Below the pieces are notes generated by a model. It was not told the origin of the DNA. It ran no database searches and worked only from the letters and a program-made list of their open reading frames with translations. Below, piece after piece: positions 1 through 13,095 of a DNA stretch of 64,000 bases (position 1 is its first letter; each line of letters starts with the position of its first letter). Both the position numbers and the translations under genes were made by a program. The stretch spans positions 454,536-518,535 of the forward strand of contig NW_019775680.1 in the NCBI RefSeq assembly GCF_001039355.2, in the 5' to 3' direction. This DNA comes from Lingula anatina. Lineage: Eukaryota > Brachiopoda > Lingulata > Lingulida > Lingulidae.

Positions 1-658
1 TTGTTGGTCTTGTGCATGTACAGCAAATGTCATTCCTGTCTTCCTCCAGTATGGCAAGATACAGGTAATTATCTAACGGTTATAGGTGCAAGTTATTAAC
101 CTGAAGAGGCGGAATATAAGCAATGTCAGAATATCGATGCNTAGTATTGACTCAGTAGGGGTGACACTTCTTTTTTCCAGTGTGTGTAGAGATAATTTAT
201 AATAAAAAGAGAAATATGTACTTTCCATATTCACAATCAAATCTGAGCAAAAGTTAATACAAGTGTCCATATGGAAAACAATCTATAGGCAGGTTTATAT
301 ATTATTCATAATTTGAGGCAGATACGCAATACGAGGTATTGTTACTTTTCCCTTCTCTGTGCAAATCAAAAGACCCCCCTCCCCCCTTGCATTTGTTTTA
401 TATCACTTCTACACTGGAATGGTTTGTGGTCGTTATCGTTGAATGTTAATTCTATCTGTTTGGGGATGATAAGGGAAGGGAGGATATCGGTATCATGGAA
501 CATGCACGAGACAAGAATGATATTAAATACCAACAGATAACCTACAGATCATCTACCTGTGAGTGGTTCATCGAAATCAAATCATACACTTCATAGTGAG
601 TATTATACTGCCACTCGGAAATATTCTCTGCACGTCTGATTTTCCGTGTTGAGTTGAA
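1..658. other. 5' flank of chitin synthase gene
   Basis: No coding exon is supported here. The stretch holds one ambiguous base (N at 141) and only short chance frames. An in-frame TGA lies three codons upstream of the ATG at 659, so the chitin synthase frame does not continue leftward without splicing. I see no convincing TATA box. The promoter and any untranslated leader of the chitin synthase are presumably in this stretch. Confidence 0.5.
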
Positions 659-3600
659 ATGGCCTACGAGCAAGTTTGGAATTTTCCTGGAAAACGGTTT
701 AATCTTACAGTAAGCGAGAGACCAGAGGAAGCAGCTGCCGTATTTGCAGAAGATGGAGACAGCATCCAACGGGAAGAAGGTTCTGAACAGAAATGCTACC
801 GCATCACAAAGATAGTTGTCTCCTTCCTAACGGTGATAGCGGTACTTTTCTGCGTCGTCGCTAGCAAAATATCCGCCATTGCGGTGGCACAGTCGCTAGG
901 AGACCACGTCAATGGCACGTTCCTCGACGTTGACGAAGTGGCAACGCCACTGACGTTTTTCTACAAACCTTACGCTGGAGATACATCTAACCACACAGCA
1001 GGGGCAGGGGAACTGCCAGAGTATCAACAAGTGACGATTTTCATGCTGGTGTTACTTTTGGGAATTCCGTACGTCTTCTCTTTGGCTAGATGTATCTGGG
1101 TCGGAGGATTCAGTTGTGGCTGCGATAAGAACTCAAGCAAACCTTGGCCATCTGTTGGAGCAATACTTGTGGTGAGATTTTTTGTTGCTTTACACTAATA
1201 TATTTATTACTTGCTTCTTTCTTGTATTTGATGCTTGCAGTTTATGTCATATCCATACTGATAAAAGATGCAATGGATGGCAAGTGCACTTTGATATCTC
1301 GACTAAGGTATTTAGCATTAATTTCACTGCGCACCCGTAGCTAAAGTTAAATCGTGCGTTCAATATCTTAAGGAAATAAAGTGAATGTAGGTGCCGCTTT
1401 TACTATATTTTGTATTTACAAATTATTGTTTATAATATGATTGAAAAGCAAACATCAAGCCTTAATTTTCACTAACGCTTATTTATCATTCTGCAGGGGT
1501 TTGTGTCAAGTGTCTTTGAGGTTACTGGGCTTTGGCTGGTTGTGCTACTTCTCTTTCCTTGGATGTCAGCCTTCACGGCCCTAGCCGTGTCAACAACAGT
1601 GTTCATCTGGCCAAACATATGGGCAACGGTGGAACCATTCCTCCTCAGACTTTCCTGTTTCCGCTACGATAAAATCGACAAGATGGAGGATTCTGGTAGC
1701 AGTGACGCAGCATTCGGGGTCGGATGCAGCAGCAAGGCGGAAACGGTCGTCAACATGGTGTTTGTCGTCCTCAACATTTTGGGACTGTGTCTGTTAGCGG
1801 TGTTTCAACAAATTGATATGGAAGCGCACTACAGGGCATCCGACGCGTGGCTTCTACCCATTGTTTGCTTTTTGTTGACTTTTGCATGGTGGCCGTGGAT
1901 GCTAAAGAGACAGTTGATAAAGTCTGGGGTGCATGGGGGAAACGGAGAGAGTGACAGATTTGGACATCAGAAACCAGACAAGTTAGTCAGATGGAAAGCG
2001 GGAATTCTTTCTAACTTTTGGAAACTGGTACTGACCTTCACCCTCCCTATGCTTTTTAGCTATGTGAGATATGGTAACTATTCTTATTTCACGTTCCTTA
2101 CGAGACCCGTGTGGTACGTCCATCTTCGCCTACTAACGCATCCGGCATTTGGATACTTCCTTCTCAATATTTTGACAAGCTTCGGGGGCTACATCTTCAC
2201 TTGGTTTGCAGACTCCATCAACGCTGGGTTTGACGTTAAGAAAACGGTGGCTGGGAGGTTCAATATCAAGACTTACCTGTCGATTTTCTTCATCCCGCTA
2301 AGTCTTGCCACACCTATTGCCGCGTTCGTCGTTGGGGAAGTCAACACGTGCTCTCTTCTGCCTCACTTCCACTGTGACTCTCTAACTGGCCACCAGGCCG
2401 CTATTGGCGTCTTAGCAATAGTGATATTGTTCATTGTGAATTTTTTCTCCATTGGCCGCTTCATTCTGAATAACAAAACACTGGTACTGGCGAAAGAATC
2501 ACAGGTAAAGTTTGCAAGAATATTGCCAATCACTCTTTCAGCAAAATACCAAACTAAGTCTTTTTGGTTTAATACAACAGTATATGAGTAGATATAAAAT
2601 TTAATTTTACATAATGCAGTCCACTGTCATTACTAGGCGCGTTCTATCACATAAGTATAACGGTGGAACGGGATTGATACGGGACGCGGGACAGAACAGT
2701 TAAACAAAACACAAGGGAAGGTGAGTATCTATGACAATGCTTCCTTATATAGCTTTTGTATAGCGTGGATCCCATGGGTTAGAAAGCATCAAAACCCAGT
2801 GAGTGTGGGGGTCTTTACCATGGTAAACAATCTTGACCTGTTGTTACAGGCACCGCGTCATTTTATATCTTGTCCAATTGCAGTTGTTTTGGTTGTCAAG
2901 TTATAACGGAGTGATGTTAGAACAATGGCTGTGGTTGAATAGGAAGACATACCGCACAGACACAACCAAACGTAACCCAGATCATCTCAGAAAGGAAGCC
3001 ACTATATACATTAACACAACCATGTATAATGAGGTATAGAGTTCCTTGCTTGATTTTAGTATTCCCAGATAGATATTGAATCAACATGCACCATATAGGC
3101 CTAGATATTCCCCACTGTTGTTCATTATTGTTATCGAGACGGCAGTTGACGGTCCACTTTTATATAGAAAATTCAGATTTTTGGTAAATAAGTGAAAGAC
3201 ATGATGCGTATAATTTTATAATTATATTCTTATTTTAATATTATTTATTAATAATTCATTATTATAAACTCTGTGAACTTACGTCAAAATATGGATACTA
3301 TTTCAATTCCAGTCTGCTGAAGAAATGGGTCAACTCCTACAGTCCCTACGGCGCGTGCGCGATGACCGACATGCCAACTCCCCCGCCTATTATTCCCACA
3401 TCTGGCTTGATGGTGCTTTCGATACTAAAAAGAAAGGAGATGTTTTTAACACGAATACTCTGAGACTGTTGTCGTTGCTGCAAGATATTTTTGGTAGGTT
3501 TTCTACTTACAGCACGGTATCTTGGCTTGTGCCGATAACTGTAGTGGTGACACTTTACAATCGTAAATCATTTTAACTATCTTATGTGCGCTGCACAACT

Positions 3601-6600
3601 TCTTAATTAAATGAACATGCGGAACCATTATTGTAGACAGATGTATCATCGTATTTTGACTATATAATTCTCAAAATTATGTCAAAAAGGCGGGCGATGC
3701 TTTCGTTAAAAGTGCAAAGGGAGATGAGCTAGAAAAACCTTGGCTTTATCTTTTTAATAATATTACAGAGTTAACAAATTCTTTTCATGCTTTTAATATA
3801 GGAGGGGGTGCAATCCAAGACCCCTCACAAAACAGATATGTTATTAACTATAGGCTGTGTTCACACATTACGTATACCTTAGACAGAAAACCGACCATTC
3901 TTTCGTTATTCGCAACCAGACGATATAAAGAGGGTGGTCTATCATTTGATCGGTTGCTATCGCAAGATTAATCGGTTTCCTTTTCAAATTATCCCTGTGT
4001 TCACGAACGCATGTCCAGTATTACATATATATACATGTGTACAATCCAGATGTTAGCTTCGCGCCCGGAGATAAAGGTTTCGAGAAGGTGAGGACCAAAT
4101 ATGGCATGCGTCTGACGTGGAAATTCCCGCTGAATAGTACGGAGGCCCTGGAGGACCCCGAAAGGTACACCATGAGTCTTAATCTTCATCTTAAGGACAA
4201 CAGAAAGGTACACATATAAACGTGCTTATCCTCAGTCTTTTAGTCATTTATGCACCTTATATTACACGTTATAAATACTGCACTAAATGCTTTGTTTTAC
4301 TTGACATTAAACACCAATACAGTGTTACCGGTATGTGTTGTAAGAACAGACTAAGAGTTTTGCCCAGCTGCCTCGGCTTACGCCTCCAAAAGGAGATATT
4401 TTCTCATTTAATCAATATTATGAATAATTTGTATTCCCATGTATAGCTGAAATGCCTAGGGCAATTTGTAAGTCCTGAAAGTCTAGTAAAGTTGTACATA
4501 TGGCTATCTTGAGAATATTAAATACGACGACGTGCCCTGAAACTAGGGCCTATATATAATAACACACATATGTCCTTGTTTTGTTTCAGGTGAAGAATAA
4601 GAAAAGATGGAGTCAGATCATGTATTTGTCCTTAGTGCTTGACTACCTTAACCAGAAGCCGAGAGAGGGAGCCACTGCGGAGGAACTGAAACAATGGGAG
4701 CAAAGTAAGGAAAATAAACTGCATGTCTAAATGTTTCACGTCTTACAGGTCGTATATGGACACACAGAAATGTGCCCCAATTCTATATTTAAATTGTTTT
4801 AATCTCATTTGGTTAGTTAATATCTCACGTATCGCAATTGTTTCAATTGATAAATGTATGCAAACATCTTCAACTGCATGGTAAAAGGGAGATAATTAGG
4901 ATGTAATTTTTTTTCTTCTTCTTATCATATTGTTTTGAATGTGTGGGTGTAATATAGACTAATCTTCCTCTGTTTGAAAAAAATATAAAAACGCTCTCAT
5001 TCTCAACCGTATTGAGGGGTACGTCTATTTTCTCCCTCTCAGATTTGCTATTTTTAGTCACGATATACAATTCACAGGACTCCAGAACAGTTACATTCTC
5101 GCCACCGACGCAGACGTCAAATTTACATTGCCTTCTGTGGAGGCGTTGTTAGAAATCTATCTTAGGGACGACTCGCTTAGGATAGGGGCGGTGTGCGGTA
5201 GGACGCACCCCTTGGGTTCACAGGTGCAACCCGTAGTATCATACCAGGTTTTTGACTATGCTGTTGGACATTGGTTTCAAAAGGTATTCTATTTGAAAAA
5301 TCTAAGATCTTTGTAATATATATTGTATGCAAATAAGGTAAGGTGATTATGAAAGGGGTTGTAAGGTATGTCTCAACAAATCTTTTTTTAGGATGTAAGT
5401 TATTCAAATGTGAGATACAAGTAAGGGGCCATTTCAAAACCATGTCACACAGAGTAACTCTACCTGTATTTTAGAGAATTTAGGCAAGCGGCATCAGATT
5501 CTTTTTCCATATTGTAAGCAGGAACTGTTTAGAAAATGGAATGTCATGTATTGTGTAGGTGTCAAACCATATGCTAGGCAGTGTACTGTGTGCCCCGGGT
5601 TGCTTTAGCCTGTACCGCTGTAATGTACTGAGGAAAGTGACCAGTATATACGGCAGCACTACCAACAGCGCCTTCGAGTTCCTGTACAAAGACATGGGGG
5701 AGGACCGATGGCTGTGTTCACTAATGGTAACATAAAACAGTGATTTGTAAATAATAAGAACCTTCAGTAATGTGAATACACGTGTAGCAATATGGGAAAA
5801 TAAAACTATATTTTTAGATATCCAGTGTATGTTTGGTTAGGCCTGAAATCATGTTACTTGTTACATATCGATATGTAATATACATATCGATATTCACCAG
5901 CGCTTCTAAACTGCCTTGTGTTTTTCCCAGTAAAGGACATGGCGTCTTTGGTCTCGTCTGTAAAATAAATTTGTAAAATTCATTTTAATTATTGACGATT
6001 GAGTTTGTATACCTTAACACATATATATTTTATCGACTTATATTCTTGCTTCCTAAGATAACAGCCAGCTACCACTTAGCGTACACAGGCGCCGCCGAGA
6101 ACAAAACCTTCTGTCCCGAGGGTTTCGAAGAGTTCTTCAAGCAGCGCCGGCGTTGGGTCGTTTCAACCATCGCCAACATGTTCCTTCTGATAGGAAATTT
6201 CAAAGAAATCATCACCAAGAATCCGCACATGTCCACGCTGTTCATGATCTACCAGACAGCTCTTCTAGTGTCTTCATTCGTGGGCCCAGCCACTGTGATA
6301 TTAGTCATAGCAGGTAGAGCGGCGTCCATAGTTGTTTGTTAGGAATTCGTGTCATAGAATAAAATAGCAAGGACGTTTTGAAAGAATGTGACGTTAAGGC
6401 CGTGCAGCAATAAAATGTATGTTAATGATAACTCATACAGTAATATAATGTAATGCTGACTGCATGTATATAACATAAATATGCGTAAAAGTAGTGGAAG
6501 TGCCGAGAATAGCCTTTATAGCTACAGGATATCGGTGGTATATCAAATGGTGATAAAAGAAATTCGTACGCTTTACAGAAAATAGGTTTTTTTAATAAAC

Positions 6601-9600
6601 TAGTGTGACTGTTCTGTGGTTTACAACTGCCTTTTTCAGGTGGACTGGACTTTGCTTTCAATATACCCAACCTCCCGGTGGCAATTATACTGACCATTTT
6701 GTCTGGCGTCTTTTTGTACATCTGTCTAAAGACATCTGGAGACACACAGATGAATGTAAGTGTTTTTAAATGGCATGGGATTGCTGCAGATCGTCCCCTT
6801 TTGTTGAAGTTTCGGCACGGACGGTTATGGGGAGTCTGTTTTCAAAACATATGCAGTACACAAAAACTGGGGCAATAAGAGCCATAATATTTCTTTAGAG
6901 GAAAGTGTGATTTTGTTAAATTTTATATATAGCAATTTGTTAAAAAAAGAAAATAGTGATGGTTATGCATGCGTTATTAAATTACTTTACCATTGTCTTG
7001 GGTGCTTTGTCAAAATTTGCAAAAAAAAGTATTATGAATCAAAACGTGTGTTTAAATGGATTTCTGGGTTGAAGTTCTCAACTCTGATGATGTAGTTTTC
7101 AAGTATGTGCCTGCATTTGCCTGTCCGTCTTTCAGATTGCCATATTGCTGAGTGCCGTCTTTGCTTTGATTACGTCAGCATCATTCATTGGAACGATCCG
7201 TCAGTTGGTCAGTGAATACTCCGCTCTTCCAGACATACTGGCAAACAAATACAATTACGGTAATCTCTCTCTTTCTGCATATAATATACATATTTTATAT
7301 TTTATTTGCACGCGCACCTGTCAAACATAAAAAAAAAAAACAGTTAACTTTGGTGCTTTTCTACGGTTGTTATAACCACTAGCATATACACATTGAACAA
7401 AATCATCCATTTTCTATAAACTCAATAACATTACAGTGTATATAATCTGCAAATGCATTTTGTTTTCATATAAAAATGACAAAGTTCACACTTCAAAGAA
7501 AACCTTTGCCATATTTCAGAGATCTGGGAGATGCCAATACCCACTAGTTCGATCTACTTCACGACTATTATTGTCATGTTCCTCATTGCTTCAGTCGTCC
7601 ATCCGACGGAATTCACTTGTATTTTTCACGGTACGTGCCTATCACGGGTAGGACAATACGCATAGCATACCACGAGTAAAAAATAAGTTAATCTGTATGA
7701 TAAAAATGTCGGTGGTTATATAATGTTTAATTTTAAAAAAGCATCACCGATAATTTTGTTGAAACATTAAACATAAATATAAAAAGTTTGATAAATAACT
7801 TGGAGAGCTTTTTAAAAAAAAAAAAAACTCCTTTATATCAATTGTCATTCAAAACGATTGTAATATTTTGACGTATGTTTTTTATACATGTGCCATTCAT
7901 GAAATAGTTGGAGATAACTGTCACTACATGTGTTCTCTTACCATCAGGTCTTACCTACCTGTTCTTCCTGCCGGCTGGGTACCTATTCCTGACCATCTAC
8001 AGTCTGTGCAACATCACAGACCAGTCGTGGGGTGAGGTGCACGTTTTATTTTACATTCGAATATTGTGAGTAAATACCGTACATCATCACTACTGTTAGC
8101 ATCATTGTCATCACCGATGAAATTGGTATATTGCTGTTATGTGCCCAGTTGCGGATTTCCAGAAATTTAATCGCTGGCGGCTAGGATTATCATTCAGGGA
8201 CAAACAAGTATCTCTAATAACACAAAAGCCTTCAGGTACCGGTGTAAGGCTTTTATTTCGCACCTTTTTTGACATGCTGCGAAGAAATCTTCTTACATGT
8301 ATGGTAGATGACATTTCGGTTCTGGCGGGATATTTTTGATGTTATTCTTATTGATATGCTATATTTTGTACAGTGATGCATTATAATAGAGTGATGTCAC
8401 TTTGTTTTATTGTATAATTTCCTTTACAGGGACGAGGGAGGCGAAAACTATTGGTGGCGCTGATGATGACATTTTGACAACTGTGGTGAAAGCTTTCCAA
8501 GCAGTATGGTTTGTACCGATCATACTTCACTAAAACAATATTTACATTTAAATACGTTATGAAGTTAAATAAAATTAAGAATATTGTTTTTTAATAAATA
8601 TCAATTTTAAAATATCATTCTGTTCCTACAAAACTGCATTAGAAAGCAGGTCACCTTCATAGTTTTCTTCGCGTATAATAAAACGGTGTAATTAAATGGA
8701 AGTGAATTTGGCTCTACATATGCGTATTTCAGTGCACGAGAACCCAGCGTAATATTTATCTTTAAGCCCTCGATTAATAGCAACCGTTTAAATCCCTAAC
8801 TTATACGTGTGCTCCATCGTTATCTATGCCATTATCATTCTGAAATTAAGACCATATTGTCTTTCACTCCACTCCAGTTGTGCTTGGCGGAACACGAAAA
8901 CAACGCCTCAGCCGATTATCATCAGCAACGTGCCTCATCGGAAAGCCAGTGTGTCGCAGAATACGCCGGAAGGTAAAATACAACTTAACTCGATCCAAAA
9001 TAAATGATATTGTACACTTTCTGATTTTCCGAACTCTTGATCCCTAATAAATACCAGAAAAACCAGAAGTCCTTTTTGTAACACCTTTTTTAAGAATAAT
9101 ACTTTAAGAATGACTAAATTGCTATATTAGAAAAAGACAATAAGGAGCGCCCTTCAAATGTCCAACTACGAAGACAATCGTCCGTTAGGAGGTCTAAAAT
9201 CACGGCATATTACGATAAGAAAGAGACCACGGAGGATTGTTTGCGCGTGGAAGACTGGTTGGAGGCTAATTTCTTCCAGGAGGAAATCAAGCAGTGCGCC
9301 CCCTGGTTCAAAACCCTGGGCTACGGGGATACCAGTTTTATCGCAGGGATGACTAAAGAGGTAAATTTATCCTCGAAACCTGGTGTAAAAAATGAGTGTT
9401 AGGCAGAAAATAGATCTTAGTCCTAAAACCCAGATGTTTTGTCTACTCCAGTAGTGGATGAAATTGTATCACATATAGTAGTAGTAGTGAAGTAGTAGTT
9501 ACGTTTGGAAAAGCGTGGCCGACCAAAATCAATTGTTGTCATGCCTTAGGCACAGACTGAGAGCTGTATGTTTTGTATTCAAATGTGTTAAGAAATCGTA

Positions 9601-12600
9601 AGAAAATGGCGCATCACAAAAGACAAATATATTTAACCTTGAAAAATAGGCTAGCGTACTAACATAATCAGTTTGATTCGATACTGCCGCTACTGTTACA
9701 TTTACCGAGCGTTTCAGCTCTGCACTAGTACATGTACTTGTCACATTTAAATGCGGCGTTCACAACCATTTGATCCGCAGTACGCTTTCAAGTGGAACCG
9801 CGGACTAACTCGATGTGAATGCAGCCTTTTTGTATACTATTCTGTATTACTTACAAGGAAATTCGGTCTGTGGGCATCACTAAGCCAGATCATCTCGCTG
9901 CGGTCCACGCTGCGGCCGCCGGTCTTCCTGCCTTCACCATAGACCCCTACTGGCCCGCTACTGAGGTACCGCAATATGGATACCTTTCATTTTATAGTTT
10001 ATATTCAAACAATTTAATCGAAGGAACAGCCTGTCGGTTTTTACTTTCCAAGGTCGTCAAAAGTAAAAAAAAATCTTGGTTTTTAGTGCATCTTTCGAAT
10101 GTTTATTTTTAATTTTTATTTTTTAAATGGACAAATATGATTTTTTTTTCATCACTGGGTACATAGAATAAAGTTATTCTGTCCGATGGATTTTTTTTTT
10201 TTTTGTTATTTAAATAATTGTAAGGTACAGATTTATATATATAACCCAGCCCTCTTGAAAGTAACCTTTTCTTTTTAGAGCGAGCGTAGAGCGTGGATTC
10301 TAAGTGTCGGTTTGGAGGGGTATGAAGATACCATGCTCCCCAAGTTTGAAGAACTCCCTAAAACAACGGAGCTTAGTAAACTCAGAGTAAAGTTCAGCGT
10401 GTACAAACCAGGTGAAATAGTTAATGTGATATGAAGTATATAGATGTAGTATTACGACGTCTTTAAATCTTTATCTAATAATCTAATATTCTTTACTGCT
10501 AGTAACTACATAGCCTATACAGTAAAATGCGGCCAGCAAGGGTTTAAGCATTTTTATTTAGGTGCCCTGGCACACGAGAAGCACAAGCGCCCACAGTTCA
10601 TTATGAACTCTGTTTGCAAATGTAGTCAGTGGAACACAATGAAAAATTAATATCGGGTTACTGAATTATTGGCCTCAAAAAGTTTTTCTAAGAATGGAAT
10701 GTTTATTTGGCCTTCTGACAAATGCACTGACAGCTAACGTCACAATCATAAGGATGACGTCAGCAAAGAATGACGTCATCATGACATATGTTACAGGTCA
10801 CCTCAAACGACTGTACAACGTGATCCAGTTGCTTCGGGAACCAACTACAGGTAACATACTACTTTTTTGCCTAAATCAATTATTTTCAAATCGAGTGGGT
10901 TCCAATAGGATGAAAAAAAAATGACCATTTCGTTGGGTTTGCTAAACGGATTTTCTTTTTTAGTTTATGCGATCGTAGGACAAGCTGTTGAAGAAAACTG
11001 TGCTTCGATAATACTTCTAAGGTTATTCTAAGGTTATACTGATTATACTTTCTGCAGTCGGTCTTCGGGAGTTACTGAAGCTGTAAACGCTCTTCATGGT
11101 CATCTGGAGTGAAATTATTATCAGCAATGACATCACAGGTTAACGCGTCACAATGATAAAATGTTGTTGTGAATCTACTGAAGCTGTAAACGTTCTTCAT
11201 GGTCATCTGGAGTGAAATTATTATCACAAATGACATCACAGGTTAACGCGTCACAATGATAAAATGTGAATCGCTCTCAATAGATCAACCAAAAAGGAAC
11301 CAAAAGGTGAATTAAAAGGTTACATGATTAATAGAATAAATAGTAGCATTTCTAAACACCACTATCCCTATTTCCAGAGGAACTGAATATTATGACGACG
11401 CGCAGGGCAATCAACATGGCTGTGACGTCACCTGCACCTTCGGAAGAGGATCAGTTTTGGTCGCAGGTGGTGGAAGAGAAACTTAAACCACAGACCGTCT
11501 TCAAGGAATCCAAGATGGCGCTGGAAGGTAAATGCCTGCATGGAAGCATTGATACCCTAAAGTCTTAAGACGACGTTGAAAGCATGTCTGCAATACGATA
11601 AAAGGTAGAAGTAGGAAAAAATGGCCTCATTGCATCTCTGTGGAATTAGTGATACTTTTGTTGATGGAATGATGCAGATAGTGCATCCTGGATAGCACGT
11701 AATGTTCCTTGCGGCTGAAGGGGAAAGCTTGCCTCTGACTTGCCTTAAGTTAAGCTGCTTTTGAAACACTGGTGATATTTATTTTTAAATAAATGGTTTT
11801 ATTTCATGTTTTTTAGGTAATGCCGGTGTTGCTGAGCATCATACAGCATCACAACTCACGCTATCCGCATGTACATCTTTATCGGTTAAAACCTGTGGAG
11901 AGTTTAAACAATTCCAAATAGTCGTTCTAGAATAGCCGCTTTTTAAAGCTTGTCTTATATAACAATTGTACGTTTCAGATGAATTAATAGAGCTCCGCAA
12001 TTCAGCATTAGTGGCCTTCGCCATCTGTAATCTGCTTTGGTTGGTTATATTTCTAACACTTGGAAACTTAAGCCTGGACGACGAAAGAAGCGACTTGAGC
12101 TTGTTCGGCACAAATCCAATCGGTAAGTTCTTTTAACTCTAATTATTTTTTTAGTTTTGAACACACTGTTGGTTACCAGAGTCCAAAAGACCTTGGATTT
12201 GAACTGAGGGCTGGGTGGTGTTGGAATTATCGAAAAATATTAATGTCACAATTGTACCGTAATTGCCAAATATTTCTTCTAACACGGGGTGGTGGGGGTA
12301 TCCCCCCTCATCTTTTTTAATATCTTGTACAGGGCTGTATGCCAATTCCCTATTGCAACTAAACTTAAAAAGCTATTGCGCCAATATACAGTAGGCATAC
12401 TGCTATATTGGAATGCACATCTGCATGTCCACAGTTTTATTTGAAATCCAGCAGACTTTAGCAATTTGTAAATAGAACCGCGTTTTGATTTTCAGGTTTG
12501 CTTTTCCTGGGACTGTTTTCCGTGCTATTAGTAATTCAGTTCTTGGCAATGTTAGCACACCGCCTGCTCACTTTCGTCCACCTCATATCGCGAGTTTCCT

Positions 12601-12908
12601 GGACACCAGACGAGACTTCGGCCACCGTGAAGTCACGTGACGTCACAGAGGGGGCTAAGGTCCAAGTTTATCGCCAATCGGAGAGATCGGTATCAACAAC
12701 TTCACTTGTTAACTCTATGTCGCACACTACAGAGAGTCATTATAGAGAGGGTATAAGTAACCCTGCTCTAGAAGAAGAAGAAAAAGAAGAGGAAGAGGGA
12801 GAGGAGGAAGAAGAAGAGCCTATGTATGACGTAGCACTACCTGTACGAGGTCGAGTGGTGTATGAACTTGCCGGTGGAACACAGAGTCAACTAATATCCG
12901 GCAATTAA
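659..12908 (+). CDS. chs: Chitin synthase (GT2 family), 22 exons
   Basis: Integral membrane enzyme polymerising UDP-GlcNAc into chitin at the plasma membrane (EC 2.4.1.16). Exons: 659-1171, 1497-2504, 2884-3033, 3313-3493, 4050-4207, 4590-4704, 5078-5283, 5559-5726, 6058-6313, 6640-6755, 7136-7259, 7520-7630, 7948-8031, 8430-8508, 8878-8972, 9131-9360, 9858-9965, 10279-10411, 10797-10850, 11378-11527, 11979-12122, 12496-12908. All junctions are GT-AG with matching phase; the sum is 4596 nt, or 1531 residues plus stop. Visible features are many N-terminal membrane helices (residues ~50-510), LATDAD at ~716-721, GEDRW at ~824-828, QRRRW at 862-866, five helices, then SWGTREAK at 1062-1069. Two more helices lie at ~1356-1416, followed by a Glu-rich tail (~1487-1502). 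The ATG is preceded by an in-frame stop and has a good Kozak context, so this is the myosin-free form. Exon 18 has an alternative donor at 10387, but only the one after 10411 keeps phase. Individual boundaries are inferred. Confidence 0.93.
5078..6313 (+). other. chs: Chitin synthase catalytic core exons 7-9
   Basis: These three exons (5078-5283, 5559-5726, 6058-6313) carry the GT2 active-site motifs. Exon 7 has the metal and UDP-binding Asp pair in ATDAD and a CGRTHPLGS segment, and ends in GHWFQK. Exon 8 reads LGSVLCAPGCFSLYR, the usual acceptor-region signature, and ends in EDRWLC. Exon 9 carries the product-binding QRRRW at residues 862-866 and runs into the first helix of the five-helix cluster. 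No key residue is missing, so the enzyme is expected to be active. Confidence 0.93.
6640..8508 (+). other. chs: Chitin synthase five-helix channel region
   Basis: Exons 10-14 (6640-6755, 7136-7259, 7520-7630, 7948-8031, 8430-8508) encode successive hydrophobic helices, then SWGTREAK. The SWG triplet is split by the intron between 8031 and 8430. In the family this helix cluster forms the chitin translocation path, and SWGTREAK-type sequence is a conserved signature of metazoan chitin synthases. Exon 14 ends in phase 2 (after 8508), which joins exactly to exon 15 at 8878. Confidence 0.88.
10755..10778. promoter_or_regulatory. Paired CRE-like palindromes in intron 18
   Basis: Two exact TGACGTCA octamers (10755-10762 and 10771-10778) lie 16 bp apart, start to start, about 20 bp before the exon 19 acceptor. 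This octamer is the consensus site for CREB/ATF factors. Further exact copies sit in exon 20 (11423-11430) and exon 22 (12638-12645). Function is inferred from sequence only; closeness to the splice site may be incidental. Confidence 0.3.
11073..11268 (+). repeat. ~103 bp tandem duplication in intron 19
   Basis: A segment beginning TACTGAAGCTGTAAACG occurs at 11073 and again at 11176, a period of 103 bp. The copies are nearly identical through the shared end ATGATAAAATG. The duplication is intronic and recent, judging by the few mismatches. Confidence 0.85.
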
Positions 12909-13089
12909 AGCGGGATTTGTTGAAATGGACATCTGACATAAAAACTGAGACTTATGCGCGAAAAAACAAATGATACGTGTAGTATCATTAAGAAAACTTT
13001 TCATCAAAATACTGAAGACGAGATTTAATTTAAGATTTTATTCAAATTTATTTTAGTTTCTAATTATTCAATTATTGCTGATTAGAACC

Positions 13090-13095
13090 AATAAA
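13090..13095 (+). terminator. Candidate poly(A) signal of chitin synthase
   Basis: This is an AATAAA hexamer about 180 bp after the stop codon, the first canonical one I noticed downstream of the gene. Usage is inferred. Confidence 0.4.

Noticed and set aside
2700-2726. Possible micro-exon before GTGAGT at 2721
   Set aside because: Reading from the nearest AG in the required phase gives a stop (TAA), and exons ending 2504 and starting 2884 already join in phase.
10387-10411. Alternative earlier donor for chitin synthase exon 18 (GTAAAG)
   Set aside because: It leaves phase 0, which does not fit the phase-1 acceptor of the next exon at 10797.
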